Part shown: positions 1-9,216 of the stretch, piece by piece | Layout of the letters: every line of letters starts with the position of its first letter | Position numbering within the stretch: the stretch's first letter is position 1 | From: CAYLLS01 sp964385015 | Lineage (GTDB): Bacteria; Myxococcota; UBA727; JABDBI01 | Direction: 5' to 3' | NCBI GenBank assembly: GCA_964385015.1 | Contig: CAYLLS010000002.1 | Location: forward strand, 1 to 32,637 | Length of the DNA stretch: 32,637 bases | Position numbers and translations under genes: made by a program | The notes under the pieces: model-generated | Seen by the model: only the letters and a program-made list of their open reading frames with translations | What the model was told of the DNA's origin: nothing | Databases searched by the model: none

Positions 1-428
1 TTACATTAAAGTCTTTTAATATAAAAGGGATGATAGAAGGCCTTCTGAATAAAAATTTTCTCTACCCTACCACTACAAAAAGGAAAAGTCTCCTCAATGC
101 GGGTGGTTCGATAATAATTGATGGTAGGAAAGTGTTTAATAATTATGCTATGATTTTAAAAGGGGAAACAGACCTTGTTGATATGAAAAGTATCAAAATA
201 AATATTAGCAAAATTAATTGGTTTATTAATAGAGTAGAAGAGGTGACTGTGATGGGGAGTAAGGAGTCAACGGCAATATATGATTCATTTCTTTCGTTAG
301 GGAAAGAAATTTATATTTATTCAACATATTTTCCAGATACAATAGATGCTTTGAAATATGTGACATATATAGGGTTTCCTAATTTGGTTCTGGACTTTAA
401 CATTTATCGTGAACAAAGCAATGGTTGA
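1..428 (+). CDS. Tail fibre/appendage protein, C-terminal part (gene crosses the circular junction)
   Basis: This is the 3' part of a gene that starts at 32006. Joining base 32582 to base 1 keeps the frame and gives one 334-residue protein. The ATG at 30 is therefore an internal methionine and not the start. The C-terminal domain seen here (about 140 residues) is beta-prone, with alternating hydrophobic stretches around GGSIIIDG and YVTYIGFPNLVLDF, as expected for the distal part of a small fibre or appendage. I do not recognise a specific receptor-binding family. The stop codon overlaps the start of the next gene (ATG at 421), which suggests translational coupling. That it is a fibre is inferred from the N-terminal repeats and from its place right after the gp10-like protein. 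Confidence 0.7.
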   Translation, partial: TLKSFNIKGMIEGLLNKNFLYPTTTKRKSLLNAGGSIIIDGRKVFNNYAMILKGETDLVDMKSIKINISKINWFINRVEEVTVMGSKESTAIYDSFLSLGKEIYIYSTYFPDTIDALKYVTYIGFPNLVLDFNIYREQSNG

Positions 429-1323
429 TCCGTTACTTACATCATTGGCAGCACAAGGTGCAGTTGGAGCCATAAAATTATTTAGTGCTTGGTATAGAAA
501 TGCATATGGGAATAGTTCTAATAATGATCAATTTAATTCATATGTAAATGATAATCTGGGTCTTAAACGAGAAGTTTATACTGATAAAGATGGCAAAAGA
601 CATGTTAGGACTGGACATTTGACCGATGAAAAATCGTTAAAAAGAAGTAAAATGGTTACAGAATTAATAAATAATTCACTAGAAGGCCTTACTAATATAG
701 GAAGAAAAAGTCATAATCAGTTACACCAATATCAGAATATTATTAATAATTTATCATTTCCAGATAATGATGAGTTAGTACAGGATTTAAAACGAGCAAG
801 AATTGCAAATATAGAAGATAAAACAGATACGTTTAGAAAAGTTAATCAACAATTACAAGACGAGCGTTTTAATAAGACTGCTGGAAACTTGTTAAACATG
901 TTAGGCCAATCAGGTCATTTCAATAGTTCTGGTGGAAATCAGTTATTGGCTGATTTATACGAACGGAACCAAAGATTGAACATAGAAGGTGCATATAAAG
1001 CAAATGAATATGTGAATAGATTAAAAAATCAAGATATTGATCTTCAGAATAAATATAAACATAGATATTATACTGATATTAGAGAGCTTCAGCGCCTAGA
1101 CGGCAGTGATTTAGAAACACAAAGATTTATGGCTAATGAAAGTAGGCGTGCTAATAGACAAGATCCAAAAACAAGTTATTTGTCTGATGCTCTGGATGTG
1201 GCTGCAGGTGTAGGAAGTAAGATGCTTGGATCTAGAGAAAGAAAGTTGGATAGGCAGGAACGTGAAAGAGAATATGATGAGCGTGAGGCTAGGCGCATGG
1301 AACGCAAAAGAAATTGGTATTAA
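421..1323 (+). CDS. Probable internal virion/ejection protein, 300 residues
   Basis: The N-terminal 25 residues are hydrophobic and Ala/Gly-rich (LLTSLAAQGAVGAIKLFSAW) and could insert in or cross a membrane. The rest is long, charged, helical and Gln/Asn-rich, ending in a very basic Arg/Glu tail (RERKLDRQEREREYDEREAR). The ATG at 421 overlaps the fibre stop codon. An in-frame GTG at 409 would add four residues and cannot be excluded. The gene is the first of three consecutive helical proteins after the fibre. In P22-type phages this slot holds the ejection proteins (gp7, gp20, gp16) that are injected with the DNA. There is no sequence motif that proves this, so the role rests on composition and position. 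Confidence 0.5.
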   Translation: MVDPLLTSLAAQGAVGAIKLFSAWYRNAYGNSSNNDQFNSYVNDNLGLKREVYTDKDGKRHVRTGHLTDEKSLKRSKMVTELINNSLEGLTNIGRKSHNQLHQYQNIINNLSFPDNDELVQDLKRARIANIEDKTDTFRKVNQQLQDERFNKTAGNLLNMLGQSGHFNSSGGNQLLADLYERNQRLNIEGAYKANEYVNRLKNQDIDLQNKYKHRYYTDIRELQRLDGSDLETQRFMANESRRANRQDPKTSYLSDALDVAAGVGSKMLGSRERKLDRQEREREYDEREARRMERKRNWY

Positions 1324-1438
1324 TTTTATGTTTTAGTATTTTGTTGATATTATTATTTTTTAAAATGTTAATTTGTATTTTTATCGATTCCATTTTTTAA
1401 AAAAAAAGAAATTTGTGTATGTGGGGGTAAATATTAAT

Positions 1439-2470
1439 ATGAAAACTAGATCAATGATGAGTGGGGTTGCTGAGCACCTAAAAGATAATAATATATTTAA
1501 AAATCTCTTAAAGACATATGAGTCTGGCTACCAATCAGAAATGAAAGATGAATTAGCTATGGAAAATATTCATATTCAAGAAAAAGAACATCAGATGGCT
1601 GATGCTCAAGCTGCAAAGGATCAGCTAATGCCATATATAGTTAATTTTATAAAATCAAAAGATATGGAAGAAAAAGCTGGTTTAGCTGCAAATATTATAG
1701 GAAGGTATAATGCTGATACTGGAACAAATATAAAATTTATTAAAATAAATCCAAGTAATCTTAGTCAAATATTTGTAGAAGGTGATGATGGGAGCCCGGA
1801 ATTAATTGATGTGGTAGATCATTTTGGCAGCAAAAATATGTTAGATCGGTATAAAAATCTAGAAAAATCAAAAATTGATGCAAATGCTGAATATGCGAAA
1901 CATAAGGCGGCTAAGCAAGCAGAAACTGATGTTAAGGTTAAGGCTGATTTAACGGAGATACGTGCAAAATTAATAGAAGCTAAAACAGTTGTAGCTCAAT
2001 TTGGGCAAATTAAAGTAACTTTCAATCGAATACCAAGAGTAAGAGGTTGGTTTAACAGCGATAATAGAATAAAAATAAATGGGTTAAGAAGGGAAATGTT
2101 TGAATTATTCCATGGTGCTGGGATAAATATGTCTGGACTGGGGGAAAAGGAATTTAAGTTTATAACTGATGTAATGCCAAATACAAAATCAACACAACAA
2201 GATATTGATTATTATGTAAAAGATGTATCTAAAAAGATAGATCATAAAATTGCAACAATTGATAAAAGATTAGATTTTATAGATGCTAAAGAAAATTATG
2301 ATGTAAACGCATACCGTGAAGCAGATGAATTAGAACATGTTGCTGATAAAGCATTAGATAATAAAATTCCAGATAACGAAGCAGATATACAAGAAGCCTC
2401 GAGTGAACAGGCACAGGCATATCTTGAAAATGTCGAAAAATTGCTTGCAGCAAAACAAAAAAATAAATAA
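1439..2470 (+). CDS. Probable ejection protein, coiled-coil rich, 343 residues
   Basis: The ATG at 1439 is chosen because GGGGGTAA lies just upstream; the reading frame is open for 22 more codons but that extension is Phe/Lys-rich and looks non-coding. The protein is soluble and strongly helical, with Ala/Lys/Glu-rich coiled-coil stretches at about residues 30-60 and 140-185 and again at the C-terminus (EEADIQ-like acidic region followed by LLAAKQKNK). A less helical central part around residues 185-250 contains FNRIPRVRGWF. It is the second gene of the putative ejection module. I do not recognise a family; the ejection role is inferred from position and composition. Confidence 0.5.
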   Translation: MKTRSMMSGVAEHLKDNNIFKNLLKTYESGYQSEMKDELAMENIHIQEKEHQMADAQAAKDQLMPYIVNFIKSKDMEEKAGLAANIIGRYNADTGTNIKFIKINPSNLSQIFVEGDDGSPELIDVVDHFGSKNMLDRYKNLEKSKIDANAEYAKHKAAKQAETDVKVKADLTEIRAKLIEAKTVVAQFGQIKVTFNRIPRVRGWFNSDNRIKINGLRREMFELFHGAGINMSGLGEKEFKFITDVMPNTKSTQQDIDYYVKDVSKKIDHKIATIDKRLDFIDAKENYDVNAYREADELEHVADKALDNKIPDNEADIQEASSEQAQAYLENVEKLLAAKQKNK

Positions 2471-2540
2471 ACTTGTAATTTGTTAATTATATTTTATATA
2501 ATCAAATTGATAAACAATAATATTTTTTTTAAAAAAAAAT

Positions 2541-2742
2541 AGGATGATTTAAAATGCCATATGATACTGATAGCATTGAAAAAGAACAAAAAGTCGATCT
2601 TGAGGCAGAGAAAAAAATAAGAGAACGCGCGTATGAATTTTCAAAAGAACGTAAAGCCTGCATGAATAAAATAAAGAAAATGTCAGTAGCCTCGAAGAAA
2701 GATTTGCGAAACAGAAAAATAGGATGATTTAAAATGCCATAT
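2541..2742 (+). repeat. Direct repeat of a translation-start region
   Basis: AGGATGATTTAAAATGCCAT (2541-2560) recurs at 2721-2740, and the match continues with AT. Each copy carries the AGGA ribosome binding site, spacer, ATG and the first codons (Met-Pro-Tyr) of a gene. The second copy also supplies the TGA stop of the small gene between them. This looks like a duplicated gene start, with the small gene inserted or left behind between the two copies. Confidence 0.85.
2554..2727 (+). CDS. Small basic helical protein, 57 residues
   Basis: A short open frame starts with MPYDTDS, has a good AGGA site 9 bases upstream, and stops at a TGA inside the start repeat of the next gene. The product is highly charged and helical (EKEQKVDLEAEKKIRER) with a Lys/Arg-rich C-terminal half, so it may bind nucleic acid or be virion-associated. 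Its first three residues equal those of the following 686-residue protein, because the whole start region is duplicated. It may be a genuine small gene or a decayed partial copy of the next gene's start. The perfect ribosome site and the uninterrupted frame favour expression. Confidence 0.5.
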   Translation: MPYDTDSIEKEQKVDLEAEKKIRERAYEFSKERKACMNKIKKMSVASKKDLRNRKIG

Positions 2743-4794
2743 AATAATAGTAAGGAATTTATTTACAACGGCACAAAATATCCACCTGTTGATGGGAATA
2801 CATCTTTAGAAGAATTAGAAGCTATAGCAAATAAAATGAAACAAGATAAAACTTTAAAAAGCATGGTTTATCGTGGAGCAACATACCCTGCTTTAAGTAA
2901 AGATTTATCTATAGATAAACTTTATGAAATAAAAAGAAAATTAGAAAAAAATGGAATGAGTTTTGGAGATTCTGATGATGTAATTTTGCAAGATGGTGGG
3001 GAGAATAGCAAAATTATAAATAAAATGAAAAAATTTGGTAAATATTTAAAAGATAATATTGCAGGTTCTGCAATTAGAGGTGCTTCTGGAATACTGGACA
3101 CACCTGCAGTTATTGCAAATTTAATGTTAGCTGTTAAAGATTATACAACCAATAGTAAATCAGATCAATTTCCATATCTTGGCGAACAAATAGCAAGAAA
3201 AATAAATAAATTAATTGATGCACCGGACAAGACAGGCAGGGTGGGGAAAGCGATTGAAGCTGCTATTGGTATTCTTGGATCTGGTGGGGTAGGCGGATTG
3301 GCAAAAACATTAGGAAAACGTGGTGCTAAATTATTGAGCAAAAAAATAATTAAAAATTCAGCTAAATCAATGTCTAAAGATATTGCTAAACCTTTAGCTA
3401 CAAAAATTGCCAAATCAGCAAGTTATGGTGATAAAGAAATAAAAGAAGCTACAAAATATTTAAGTGGTATAAATTATGAAAAAGTTATTAATCGTGTAAC
3501 AAATGCTTTAGGTGGTTCCTTGAAACCTGCAGATGTTGCTAGTGGTACTGTTCAACAATTACTTTATGATGAATTAATTAAAGATAATGTCGGGGCTATC
3601 ACCTCTGGGGTAACTTCTGGAATCATTGGAACATTGCTTACAAAAATGTTTAGAAAAGTAAACACAGGTTCAATAAAGAAAACAATATCTAGTAATATTG
3701 ATACTGATTTAATTGAAAGTGGAAAAAATATTTTAAATGTTGATATACCAATTGCTCGTGCCTTAAATAATCCTTCTAAATTCCAAAAAATTTTAATAGA
3801 TGGATTAGGAGCCTTGCCAAAAACTGGTGCAGCCATAGGAAAATCAGATAAACAAATATCAAAGGCAATAGGTAAGGGAGTTAAAAATATTTCTAGTAAT
3901 ATAGGAGAAAAATCTACAGATATTAGAATTAATAAATTATATAATGATTTAAACAAATCAATTAAACATCGGCCACATGCTGGGATTAGGAATTCAGCTA
4001 AAATGATTGATAAAATAGAAGCTGAACGTGCTAATATAATATCTGGGGATAAGGCACCTATGAGTAATGCACATCCATTGCTAAAAGGATTTTCTGATAG
4101 GGTAAAATCAAAGAAACCAATAACAATTAATGAATTATTAGAGCATAAAAAAAGAATTAACAATGCAGTATTTGGGAATGAAGGTGGTGCTGATAAAGGT
4201 GCATTAAAAGCATTGGGGCAGGAAATATCTCAAGATATTGAAAGCTATGGGTCCAAACATCCAGCTTTTAAAAAAATATATGAAGATGTTAATAAATCTT
4301 TTATGATCAATAAGAAAATAGAAGATTATGAAGATCTTATTACTAAATTGTATGATTCTAAAGGAAATATTAGTTATACTAAATTAGGTAATACACAAAA
4401 AACCCTTCAGGACAAAAAACAACTCGAAAAATTATTAGGACCAGAGTCTTATAAAAAATTTAATAATATTATTGATTTTTCTAAAAAAATTAGTGCCAAC
4501 ACCACTGCTATAAATCCATCTGGGACTGGGATTGCAAGTGAAACATTTAAAATGATAAGGGAACTTGGTACATTAATGAATACTCCTAAAAAATTAATAA
4601 GCAAAGTTGGTGGGATGCTGTTTGGTGATACTGCATTACAAAAATTTTTTACTGATCCAAAGATAGCAAATAAGTTGATTGATTTTACAAAAAACCCAAC
4701 AAATTTAAAGGCAAAAAGATTAGATAATTTTATGTTGATGAATTATGGAATAAGCTTAAAAAATATATTACAAGACAGCAAGCAAAATGAGTAA
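2734..4794 (+). CDS. Large ejection/internal virion protein, 686 residues
   Basis: The longest of the three putative ejection proteins. The N-terminus holds two related segments of about 27 residues (8-33 and 44-70) that share the pattern Y-x-G-x-x-YP ... S-x-x-x-L-x-x-I. Short N-terminal modules of this general kind, a small beta hairpin followed by a helix, are common at the start of phage internal and tail proteins. After residue 100 there are Gly/Ala-rich hydrophobic segments (AAIGILGSGGVGGLAK; GAITSGVTSGIIGTLL) that could insert in the host membrane, then a long charged helical C-terminal half. Size and composition fit P22 gp16/gp20-type ejection proteins. That is an inference, since no catalytic motif or lysozyme or transglycosylase signature is visible. 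The last codons overlap the next gene by 8 bases. Confidence 0.55.
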   Translation: MPYNNSKEFIYNGTKYPPVDGNTSLEELEAIANKMKQDKTLKSMVYRGATYPALSKDLSIDKLYEIKRKLEKNGMSFGDSDDVILQDGGENSKIINKMKKFGKYLKDNIAGSAIRGASGILDTPAVIANLMLAVKDYTTNSKSDQFPYLGEQIARKINKLIDAPDKTGRVGKAIEAAIGILGSGGVGGLAKTLGKRGAKLLSKKIIKNSAKSMSKDIAKPLATKIAKSASYGDKEIKEATKYLSGINYEKVINRVTNALGGSLKPADVASGTVQQLLYDELIKDNVGAITSGVTSGIIGTLLTKMFRKVNTGSIKKTISSNIDTDLIESGKNILNVDIPIARALNNPSKFQKILIDGLGALPKTGAAIGKSDKQISKAIGKGVKNISSNIGEKSTDIRINKLYNDLNKSIKHRPHAGIRNSAKMIDKIEAERANIISGDKAPMSNAHPLLKGFSDRVKSKKPITINELLEHKKRINNAVFGNEGGADKGALKALGQEISQDIESYGSKHPAFKKIYEDVNKSFMINKKIEDYEDLITKLYDSKGNISYTKLGNTQKTLQDKKQLEKLLGPESYKKFNNIIDFSKKISANTTAINPSGTGIASETFKMIRELGTLMNTPKKLISKVGGMLFGDTALQKFFTDPKIANKLIDFTKNPTNLKAKRLDNFMLMNYGISLKNILQDSKQNE

Positions 4795-5479
4795 TTATTG
4801 TTATTTAGAGCACATGATAGCATATGAAATGGACTTGATAAAATCAGGCGCATCATCAACTGAATATGCCAAATGTTTACATAATGCATCATTAGAGTCT
4901 ATGAATTATTTTTTTGATATTAATGCAAAACTGTATCCTCATAATAAACATTGTTGTATTATTAGTGGGAGTGGATATTCTTTGGATAAAAAAAATGGTT
5001 CTAGTGTTTTTTTTATCAATTTTGTTAATCCCAAAATAATTATAATGAAAAGTGGTAACCCGAAAGGTGCTAGAGACATCAACGTTGATCTTTTTTTAAA
5101 AAAATCACAAGAATATCCTTATGAGGAAATAAACGGATTATATGTTGAAGGGCCTAAGGAGAGTAAAAAAAAATGTGTTTTAATTACCTTGTATTCTAGT
5201 TTTTCTAAAACTAAAATAAATGATGGGTTTACATTAAACTGTTCATATAGATTAGAAAGTATAACAGCTGAATTTAGAATTAAAATTTTAAATATGGAAC
5301 AATCAAAAAAACAAGGATCAATGAATGGAAGAAATTCCATATTATTTTTTTTTGATGCAAATGTTTATATGAATAAGTCTGATGCAATTGCTAGCCCCAA
5401 GGCAATAACTGGTGCAATTGCTAATTTTTATAATCCAAAATCTAACAAGGCAACTACACATGTTTGTCCATTTAAATAA
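4787..5479 (+). CDS. Unknown protein, 230 residues
   Basis: The start ATG overlaps the end of the large ejection protein, so the two are probably translationally coupled. The first 50 residues look helical; residues 50-215 are rich in beta-prone, hydrophobic alternation (IIIMKSG, CVLITLYSS, ILFFFDANVYM) and read like one globular beta-rich domain. There are several Cys residues (C6, C30, a CC pair near 56, C-terminal C) but no metal-binding spacing that I recognise. No signal peptide or membrane helix is evident. Position in the late operon suggests a virion or lysis-related role. I do not recognise it. Confidence 0.55.
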   Translation: MSNYCYLEHMIAYEMDLIKSGASSTEYAKCLHNASLESMNYFFDINAKLYPHNKHCCIISGSGYSLDKKNGSSVFFINFVNPKIIIMKSGNPKGARDINVDLFLKKSQEYPYEEINGLYVEGPKESKKKCVLITLYSSFSKTKINDGFTLNCSYRLESITAEFRIKILNMEQSKKQGSMNGRNSILFFFDANVYMNKSDAIASPKAITGAIANFYNPKSNKATTHVCPFK

Positions 5480-7172
5480 GGCTATAAGCATAATTATTTG
5501 TATGGGATTATTTTTTTATCCTGTGGCAGCATTTCCAATGAAACAAAAAAAGGTTGAAATTACTGAAAAACAAAATACTTCACAACCAATAAACGATGAA
5601 TTATTAGAACCACTAATATTACAATCCACTGGAAGCGAAGCAATTATTGAGCAGCATGAAAGCCATGATATAGAAGTATTGATTCCTTTATTGAAAGGAT
5701 TAACTGAATTGCAAGAATTAAATATTTCTGAAAATCAGAATTTATTTAATTTTAAAAATGCATGTTTTTTTCTAGGGGGCATTGTTCAAGCATATGTAAC
5801 TTCGTTATTATTTATTAACAATGCAAATATAGATGGTCTATATCATTTGAACAGTGTTGCTACAGGAATGGGATTAGGAATTCCGACAGCTGTATTGTTA
5901 TCTGTTCCCATGAGCATGAAGCTAAAAGAAGAAATTACAGAATTAGTTAAATTAATTTTAAGTAAAAAACAATTTAGACAAAAAATAAATTGTATATATA
6001 AGGTAACAATAGCTGGAACAGCTATAGCTATAGTTTTTGGAGAATTGGCTGAATCATTTGCATTGTTTAGTGAAATAGCAGGTGGTCCTGGAGAAGAAAC
6101 AAGTGATCTAGAAAAATGGGGTGTATTCCCGTTATATGCTTTGGGGACAGGATTAGGAACATTAAGTGAAAAAAGTCATAAATTAATTAAGGCTTATTAT
6201 TCTGTAAATAGAAAAGAAGCTATTATAAGACAAAAATATCTAAAACATATAATAAACGCAATTCGCAAAAGTATGTGCGGCTTGATGAATATGGATGCTA
6301 AACAATTAGAAAAAATAAATAAAACATTTATAGACATCTCTGGTATTAATGTTTTAAAAAACAAAGAATTAATTATATTATCATTATTATATTCAGCAAT
6401 TAACTCTAATCTAAAATTAAGCCCTATAACCAATAAATTAATGAAAACTAATTTAAGAATTAGGAAAATGGCATATATATTTGGGTTGTTATCTGTAGTC
6501 CCTAATGCTTTTATTGGGTATGCTGTATCGAATAAAATACTAGAAAACCATGATTCAACAATTGTAGGTACGGTTTTATATCATGGCATTGCTTCATTTT
6601 TAACAATTGTGCATAGTGCAAAATTTGCAAAAAAACTATCAAATGCAATTAAATTTGCTCATAATTATAAAACTGGTAGTATTTTACCATTAACCCAAAA
6701 GCTAAATAGTCTAAATAAAAATATTCGCATGGTAACAGTGGTTTTAAGTTATCTTGTAACAATGTTTTTATCCCAAGGGGTAGGATTTTTAGCTTATGAA
6801 CAAGCAATAGAATTTGGATTTATTGAGAATGAGGCTGCATTGTTTATTTTGTTTATCATGACATCTATGATAACTGGAATAATAACTGGAGATTATTTGC
6901 AAGAGGGGCTCATAAAGATGATTGAATATTTAAAGACTACAGATAGTGATAGCAAAAAATCTATAATAATGAAAATCAACAATTTTTTATATAAATCAAT
7001 TAAAAGAATAAAAACGTTAAGCAATTATAAACTAAAAGCATTAAGTAACATCATGGAATTGCCTGAAGATTCGTTTATTAAAATTATAGGTAATTTAATG
7101 GTGCCAACAGAAAAGGATGTTAATGATTTAGTACTTGGGGCATTGGGGATATTTGCTGCAAAAGAGTTTTAA
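5460..7172 (+). CDS. Large multi-pass membrane protein with signal-like N-terminus, 570 residues
   Basis: The ATG at 5460 gives a typical signal sequence (AISIIICMGLFFYPVAAFP); a GTG at 5412 in the same frame would bury it. After a polar linker there are about six hydrophobic segments: near residues 105-125 and 130-155, then IAGTAIAIVFGELAESFALF, IFGLLSVVPNAFIGYAV, VVLSYLVTMFLSQGVGFLAY and LFILFIMTSMITGIITGDYL. These are separated by basic helical loops. The gene overlaps the previous one by 20 bases and ends 1 base before the next start, so it is firmly inside the operon. I do not recognise a family. It resembles neither a holin, which is much smaller, nor a known transporter. Superinfection exclusion or host-membrane remodelling are possibilities only. 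Confidence 0.6.
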   Translation: MFVHLNKAISIIICMGLFFYPVAAFPMKQKKVEITEKQNTSQPINDELLEPLILQSTGSEAIIEQHESHDIEVLIPLLKGLTELQELNISENQNLFNFKNACFFLGGIVQAYVTSLLFINNANIDGLYHLNSVATGMGLGIPTAVLLSVPMSMKLKEEITELVKLILSKKQFRQKINCIYKVTIAGTAIAIVFGELAESFALFSEIAGGPGEETSDLEKWGVFPLYALGTGLGTLSEKSHKLIKAYYSVNRKEAIIRQKYLKHIINAIRKSMCGLMNMDAKQLEKINKTFIDISGINVLKNKELIILSLLYSAINSNLKLSPITNKLMKTNLRIRKMAYIFGLLSVVPNAFIGYAVSNKILENHDSTIVGTVLYHGIASFLTIVHSAKFAKKLSNAIKFAHNYKTGSILPLTQKLNSLNKNIRMVTVVLSYLVTMFLSQGVGFLAYEQAIEFGFIENEAALFILFIMTSMITGIITGDYLQEGLIKMIEYLKTTDSDSKKSIIMKINNFLYKSIKRIKTLSNYKLKALSNIMELPEDSFIKIIGNLMVPTEKDVNDLVLGALGIFAAKEF

Positions 7173-7173
7173 T

Positions 7174-8406
7174 ATGAATGAACATGGACTGTATGAAATT
7201 TTAAAAAACAAAAATCTAGAAGAATGGGGATGGTCTATAAAATCAATTTTAAATACATCTAAATTTAAAGTAATTGATTGGGTGAATAAACAATTTATTA
7301 AATGTTGTGGGCCTGCTATTAGCGAAGTAAGATTAATGTTTTGTATTAATCTTGTTGGGTATTTATTTAATGTTAACAATAATTTTTTAATAAATACTAA
7401 TATTTTTTCTCATTGTATCTCTAAAGATTTTTTCAGTTCAGAACAATATTATAAAACAATGTATGCTGTTCTTACTTTTTTTGGGATGCCAGATATACAT
7501 AGGGGGCAAATTAAATCTGTTTCATTATTACATCGTATGTTAATTAAAAATAATGGAAATTACTTTAATGTTTTTTATAGCAACAAATCTTCGAACACAC
7601 ATGGGAAGCATAGTTTTCATTTAGTTAAAAACGAGTTATGCGAGCTATTTCAGTCTTCTAGACATTATGCTGTAAATAAATATGTTCCTGATGATAAATT
7701 TGGAGTAAACCATAGTCACAATATTTCTTTAATATGGTTTAGTGCTGTAACTGATGATGTTTTAACAATTGATGATATGGGGAATTCTACATTTAGTAGT
7801 TTTTTATATTTTAAGGACATAGAAAAAAAAAATAATATTCCATATGATTTAGAAGCAGCTCCAGAATTGATTAATGACAACATTGTTAGTGTTCGCGAGA
7901 TATTGAATAAAAAATATATAAATAATTATATATTCAATTCAGGTGCTAAAAGACAATTGGATAAATTTAGTAAATATTTATTAAGTGATACGGCTAACGT
8001 ATGTGTAAACAGTAAAAAAATAATTACTGATTACTTAAAATATGCAGTTCGACTATCTTATTTAACTTCTAATAATGGAATAATAACAAAATATGGGGTA
8101 GATTGGTCATTAAGCATAATTCTTTTGTCGTTGAGAAATTTAGAAAACAATGTATTAAAAAACCTTAAATTAGATAAAATAAATAAAAATGCGAGTGCAA
8201 CATTATCTAAAATAATTGAAATGATAAAATTTAAAAAACACAGGCTAAGTGATAATTCTATAACATTAAGAAACGTAAAAAGATTTATGAGGCCACATAC
8301 ATTAGATGAAATAATGACATCTATTGATTATTTAGTTAAACATAAAAAAATAAAAACTATTGATAGAGCAAAGGGGTCTGTTGAAATAGAACTGTTAACA
8401 GGATAA
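7174..8406 (+). CDS. Unknown protein at the start of the replication/recombination block, 410 residues
   Basis: The ATG at 7174 begins 1 base after the upstream stop; the frame is open further upstream but only from a TTG inside the previous gene. The protein is soluble, with mixed alpha and beta content. Residues 260-340 form a helical region with several hydrophobic repeats, followed by a basic C-terminal part (MRPHTLDEIMTSIDYLVKHKKIKTID) that reads like a small winged-helix-type domain. The next genes are a Sak4-like ATPase and a Cas4-like nuclease, so a role in replication or recombination is likely. The layout is loosely like DUF3987-type phage replication proteins, but I see no Walker motif, and I do not assign a function. 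Confidence 0.5.
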   Translation: MNEHGLYEILKNKNLEEWGWSIKSILNTSKFKVIDWVNKQFIKCCGPAISEVRLMFCINLVGYLFNVNNNFLINTNIFSHCISKDFFSSEQYYKTMYAVLTFFGMPDIHRGQIKSVSLLHRMLIKNNGNYFNVFYSNKSSNTHGKHSFHLVKNELCELFQSSRHYAVNKYVPDDKFGVNHSHNISLIWFSAVTDDVLTIDDMGNSTFSSFLYFKDIEKKNNIPYDLEAAPELINDNIVSVREILNKKYINNYIFNSGAKRQLDKFSKYLLSDTANVCVNSKKIITDYLKYAVRLSYLTSNNGIITKYGVDWSLSIILLSLRNLENNVLKNLKLDKINKNASATLSKIIEMIKFKKHRLSDNSITLRNVKRFMRPHTLDEIMTSIDYLVKHKKIKTIDRAKGSVEIELLTG

Positions 8407-8412
8407 TTTATT

Positions 8413-9216
8413 ATGAAATCAACAATAAAAAACATAGAAGCTGGTATAGCTAAAATACCAATAAAAATATTTATTTTTGGGAACAATGGAGTTGGCAAAA
8501 GTTATTTTGCTAGCAAATTCCCAACTCCTGTTTTTGTTAATGTCGAAGATAATATAAACCACTTGAATGTGTCTAGATTTTCATCTAGATCTTTATGGAA
8601 AACTATTGAATTTGTAAAATCATTAATAGAAGATAAACATAATTATAAGACTATTGTTATAGATACTATAAGTAAATTAGAAATGTTTGGAAAATCTGAA
8701 GCATGTAAGGCTGTAGGGGTCAGGGATATATATAGTCATTATAATCGTGGGGCTAGTCAGCTAACATTAATGATGGAAATGCTGCGTTGTGAATTAGAAA
8801 GATTATTATATAAAAGAAATATGAATATTGTACTATTATCCCATTGTAAAGAAAGCGAAATTAGTCCAATAGATGGGGCTCCATATCATCAAATAGTCCC
8901 AGCTATGTTATATACTACTGCTTCTGTGTTTACGAGTTGGTGTAGCATTGTTGCTTATGTAAAATTATCGTATAAAAATTTAAACAGTTCAAATAGCAGA
9001 TTAAACAATAATGTTGAAATGGGCAGGACTTTAGAATTTGGAAGTTTAAGGTATAAGGATGTTAAGAATGTGTATAGTCTAGAAGATACAAAGAATATTA
9101 CGTTATCAGCTGAAAACTTATTTTCTATGATTCATAAATTCTATGATACAAAAGAAATAAAAACTGCAAAAGCAGATATAAAAAAAATAAAAAATGCAAA
9201 AGCAGATGTCTCTTAA
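8413..9216 (+). CDS. RecA-like AAA ATPase, Sak4-type single-strand annealing/recombination protein
   Basis: A Walker A motif, GNNGVGKS, lies at residues 23-30 near the N-terminus, and a Walker B-like strand, TIVIDT, at 80-85 ends in Asp84. This compact P-loop arrangement with a short N-terminus, plus FVNVEDNINHL after the first helix, is typical of the phage nucleotide-binding AAA_24/Sak4 family. Members of that family bind ssDNA, stimulate annealing and usually work with an SSB. An SSB (12414-12878) and a RecB/Cas4-type nuclease (directly downstream, overlapping by 23 bases) are both present, which fits a phage recombination module. The C-terminus is Lys-rich with a short repeat (KTAKADIKKIKNAKAD). 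The family call is confident; the exact biochemical role is inferred. Confidence 0.8.
   Translation: MKSTIKNIEAGIAKIPIKIFIFGNNGVGKSYFASKFPTPVFVNVEDNINHLNVSRFSSRSLWKTIEFVKSLIEDKHNYKTIVIDTISKLEMFGKSEACKAVGVRDIYSHYNRGASQLTLMMEMLRCELERLLYKRNMNIVLLSHCKESEISPIDGAPYHQIVPAMLYTTASVFTSWCSIVAYVKLSYKNLNSSNSRLNNNVEMGRTLEFGSLRYKDVKNVYSLEDTKNITLSAENLFSMIHKFYDTKEIKTAKADIKKIKNAKADVS

Noticed and set aside
30..428. ATG at 30 as a gene start
   Set aside because: The frame continues upstream through the circular junction to 32006; the ATG is internal to the fibre gene.
3564..4163. Long open frame (199 codons) on the minus strand
   Set aside because: It lies wholly inside the large ejection-protein gene, has a composition typical of antisense reading of A+T-rich codons, and lacks a ribosome site.
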